Shown: positions 61,174 through 64,000 of the stretch, piece by piece
Numbering within the stretch: position 1 is the stretch's first letter
Layout: every line of letters starts with the position of its first letter
Assembly (NCBI GenBank): GCA_019722365.1
Contig: JADFUC010002427.1
Location: 434,001 to 498,000 of the forward strand
Length of the DNA: 64,000 bases
From: Lithospermum erythrorhizon
Taxonomy: Eukaryota > Streptophyta > Magnoliopsida > Boraginales > Boraginaceae
Direction: 5' to 3'
The notes under the pieces: generated by a model
Told to the model about the DNA's origin: nothing
Database searches by the model: none
The model's input: the letters and a program-made list of their open reading frames with translations, nothing else
Made by a program: the position numbers and the translations under genes

Positions 61174-63263
61174 ATTAATTCTACAAGAATAAAGTAAATA
61201 AAATAATGCACTCAAGAAACTATCATGCTAAAACACTTACAAATAAATTGTAAAGTAAATACTAATACTTCAAATCTCACGAAATATATTAGTATCAAGA
61301 CCTATTACACTTAAATTCAAACTTAACACTGCATACATTTTGAATCCAGTTATAATAGTAGGTTGTCAACCAATTATGTAAAACTACATAACTTCAGTGT
61401 CACTAGCATCTCTTGGCAAGATGCTACCCAACATTTGTATTCGAAAACCGGTTACATGTACCAATTAAACCAGTTATGTTACTTGATCGATCATCCAAAG
61501 CCCACAACGCTACTGAAGTCACTTCAACATGATCCATTGTCATATCAAATGCAACATTGTAACACCCGCCATCACGGTGTGCGCCTAATCGACGAATTGA
61601 CAAGACAACTTTAAAATTGGCTTTATACTTTGCTTACCCTTTAATTTCATGGTATTATTATTACTTGCTTTTCATTTACTCACATGCATAATAGCACATA
61701 ATCAAGCAATACGCAACATGAAAAAATAAACAAGTAATGCATTATTCAGTAAGCAGATATACGATATGGCCCTCGTAATCCTATTACAGTGATTTATCAA
61801 ATATTAACATAAGTCTTAAGTCTCAGATTCTCAGATTGATCCAACAGAAGTCCACTCAAGTACTGACACAACCGTGAAATGATCTTCAATATCTTCACTT
61901 GTTAAGCAATATTTATATAATAACTCCATCTTAGACAAATTGAAGTCATGTGGTAAAACAATAAATAAATAAATACAAGAAAATACGACTTGTATGTCAT
62001 TTACAAAATTACTTGCCTCATAGACCGAAAAAAATAAATAAACGGGCCATATCTATATACCTCCATTCCAATCACCACTACAAATATAGGCACTTTATTA
62101 AATCATATAAATGAACTTAATAAATATTTTAAATGGCATCGAAAAACGACGTTGTGATGATCAAATTAATTAATCCATGTAATTACACATATTAAAATTA
62201 ATTAATATAAACTCAATTATCATATTATGTCAATTAATAATTATTACCAATAATTATTAACTATATACATATTATAGAAAATATTTATCACAAATATATT
62301 CTTAAAATATATTAAGAGCGAAATTTGTTACCATAATTGTTATATCACTTTTAAATTAATTTAAAAGATATAATATAAAGAAAAATTAATTAATTGTCAT
62401 CACATAATTAATTACAATCAATTAGGTGTGATTACAATGATAAATAATCAATAAAACTCGAAGAGTAACTAGTCCCATAATTTTAGAGGAAACCAAAATA
62501 AGGAATAAATTCGAATTAGTGTTTTCAAAATTAGGGCACATCGCCATAATGGGCCCGGACGCATCGGTTTTACGACGGCCGACTGCCGACACGCCGCCGC
62601 CGTGTGTCGCCGTCCGGCCATCATTTTGTACTCAAAATCGCCCACCGACACCTGACGCGCTCGTAGGGTCGCCGGAAGTCGGTCGGGCCGATGGCGGTAA
62701 TCTTTCCATATTTAACTCTGCTTTTCAGATTTAATTTAATTCATTTGTAAAATGGTTTTGGAGGCCTTTTAAAATTTTTCAAAATTTAAGAAATTAACAT
62801 GTTAGAACTTCATAATGTTCTTGAATAAATCCCACTGGTGGTTCATAATTAAATTAAATTTTCATATTTAATTATTAATTAAACAAATTCTAAAATCTCA
62901 AAATTTTTCGAGGGACTTAGAAAAATCCAAAAATTATGACATTTAATGGAAATTTCTACTTGCTATGGGTTCCAGAAAGAAATTATTTTACAAAAATTTC
63001 CACACACCTCAAACATGTTTACAAAACCTGCTTTTGAAACAAAAAACCACCAGTTCACTTTTTAATTTACGAAATAAAATACGTTAACAAAATATGATAA
63101 TAGCATCATCATAAACTTGTAACACACGTAAATCAATCAAGAACATGGTGATTTATTCTCATCATATATTTATCAATTAAATATATGAACAAGAATTAAT
63201 CAAATAAAAATTGATAAAAAATAAACAAGCATAAAAATAAATAATATAAATCGACTTTTATCC
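61174..63263 (-). other. Copia B 5' leader / untranslated internal region
   Basis: About 2.1 kb between the primer site and gag, much longer than a usual Copia leader. It is AT-rich except for a GC-rich island at 62540-62700, where reading frames exist on both strands (71 and 60 codons) without family resemblance. It may include a nested insertion that I cannot name. Confidence 0.4.
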
Positions 63264-63278
63264 GGCTCATGACGCCAC
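63264..63278 (-). other. Copia B primer-binding site
   Basis: On the minus strand GTGGCGTCATGAGCC directly follows the CA end of the 5' LTR. It is a diverged match to TGGTATCAGAGCC, complementary to the 3' end of initiator tRNA-Met. Confidence 0.65.
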
Positions 63279-64000
63279 TGATGAAAATACTATGGATATA
63301 TGATTATACATACAACCATAATTCCGTGGGATCTTAAAGTGCTTACTACATTATTCAATTAATACATACAATTACAATATACTTAACAGAGTACTAAATA
63401 AGGAAATGAGTAAATTCCAATCAAAATTCATGCTCAAATTGGCCAACGTGAATTTGACTTCCTTCACTCTCCTCGTCAGAATATCAATCAGATGATATCT
63501 CATTGTACCACACCGTGAGAGTGTTGAATCAAGAACCCATTTATGCTAGTAAACAAGGCCGAACAAAACTAAAACTCCAAGAAAATTCTTGGAGAATTCT
63601 CGCCGGGGGGCGGCGGCTACTTTAGGGTTTTTGATGAAAATTACTTTTTCTAATTCTTCTTATTACGTCACGAAAACCCTAAAGTTCTACTTATATGTGC
63701 CAGTTAAACAAACCCGATAGTTAAACCCATAAGATATTGACTTTAACTCTATTAGTTCGCTAAGACACTACCCAGTTGCTAATGAGTTGAACTATTTAAT
63801 TAACTTAATTAAATAGTAACGAGTCAATAATCTTCAAGTTATTGATAAATACTGTAATTACTCGAACCAATTAAATAACTATTTAATTGATTCTATTTGT
63901 TCAATCGATATTCTACATAAAATTTAGAACCCTTGTAATCGGTAAATACATTTCAATTATACAGCTTCTCTTTAATTTCATACATGAAATATAACTCAAC
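63279..64000 (-). repeat. Copia B 5' LTR (partial, cut by window end)
   Basis: Alignable with 55487-56200 in the same orientation, including CTTACTACATTATTCAATTA, the CCCTAAAG leader block and the AAATAACTATTTAATTG stretch. About 250 bp should lie beyond the window. Confidence 0.88.

Larger units (their letters stand above)
55487..64000 (-). mobile_element. Copia LTR retrotransposon B (decayed; runs off the window)
   Basis: A 3' LTR (55487-56457) and a 5' LTR starting at 63279 and cut by the window end share the same orientation and wording (TGATGAAAA…ACTATGGATAT at their left ends). A polypurine tract abuts the 3' LTR and an initiator-tRNA-Met-like primer site abuts the 5' LTR, so the element is on the minus strand. 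Gag, protease-region, reverse transcriptase and RNase H remnants occur in that order, all broken. Expected full length is about 8.8 kb. Confidence 0.85.

Overview
This is a plant nuclear window, almost certainly from a eudicot. It holds five multi-exon genes with GT-AG (one GC-AG) introns. The flanks are AT-rich and full of plant transposons: Copia LTR elements, hAT, Mutator-like, Stowaway-like MITEs and SINE-like relics. The species cannot be fixed from sequence alone. There is no bacterial or organellar signature, no CRISPR array, and no rRNA or tRNA gene that I could recognise.

Layout. 1-3.3 kb: Copia LTR-like remnant, then unassigned DNA. 3.3-7.2 kb (+): nucleotide-sugar/triose-phosphate-type transporter, 7 exons, 371 aa. 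7.6-8.9 kb (-): small class II HD-Zip transcription factor, tail-to-tail with the transporter. 11.5-19.5 kb (-): villin, an actin-bundling protein of 21 coding exons and about 1001 aa, with a microexon that conflicts with the reading frame. 20.9-21.5 kb: a 41-bp minisatellite and an (AG)n tract upstream of villin. 23.7-28.4 kb: decayed hAT transposon. 28.7-36.8 kb: nested stack in which a Mutator-like element with long inverted ends carries a captured chimera of a cytochrome P450 reductase anchor and a GAPDH fragment. It was split by a Copia element, which itself holds an LTR of a second Copia family and long LTR-like noncoding DNA. 37.9-40.2 kb (+): SKIP24-type F-box protein. 40.6-41.4 kb: decayed RNase H-like fragment and a SINE relic. 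42.1-49.2 kb (+): GYF-domain protein of the EXA1/PSIG1 type, 13 coding exons, 1506 aa. 49.2-55.5 kb: gene-free, with a 606-bp non-autonomous hAT element bearing a perfect 8-bp target duplication. 55.5-64 kb (-): decayed Copia element whose second LTR runs off the window.

The genes are unrelated housekeeping or regulatory loci: Golgi-type transport, transcription, cytoskeleton, protein turnover and translation control. They do not form a cluster. I joined exons by hand and every junction was checked for phase; all lengths rest on that reading. The most interesting signals are the captured CPR-GAPDH chimera in the Mutator-like element and the villin microexon whose inclusion would create an immediate stop.
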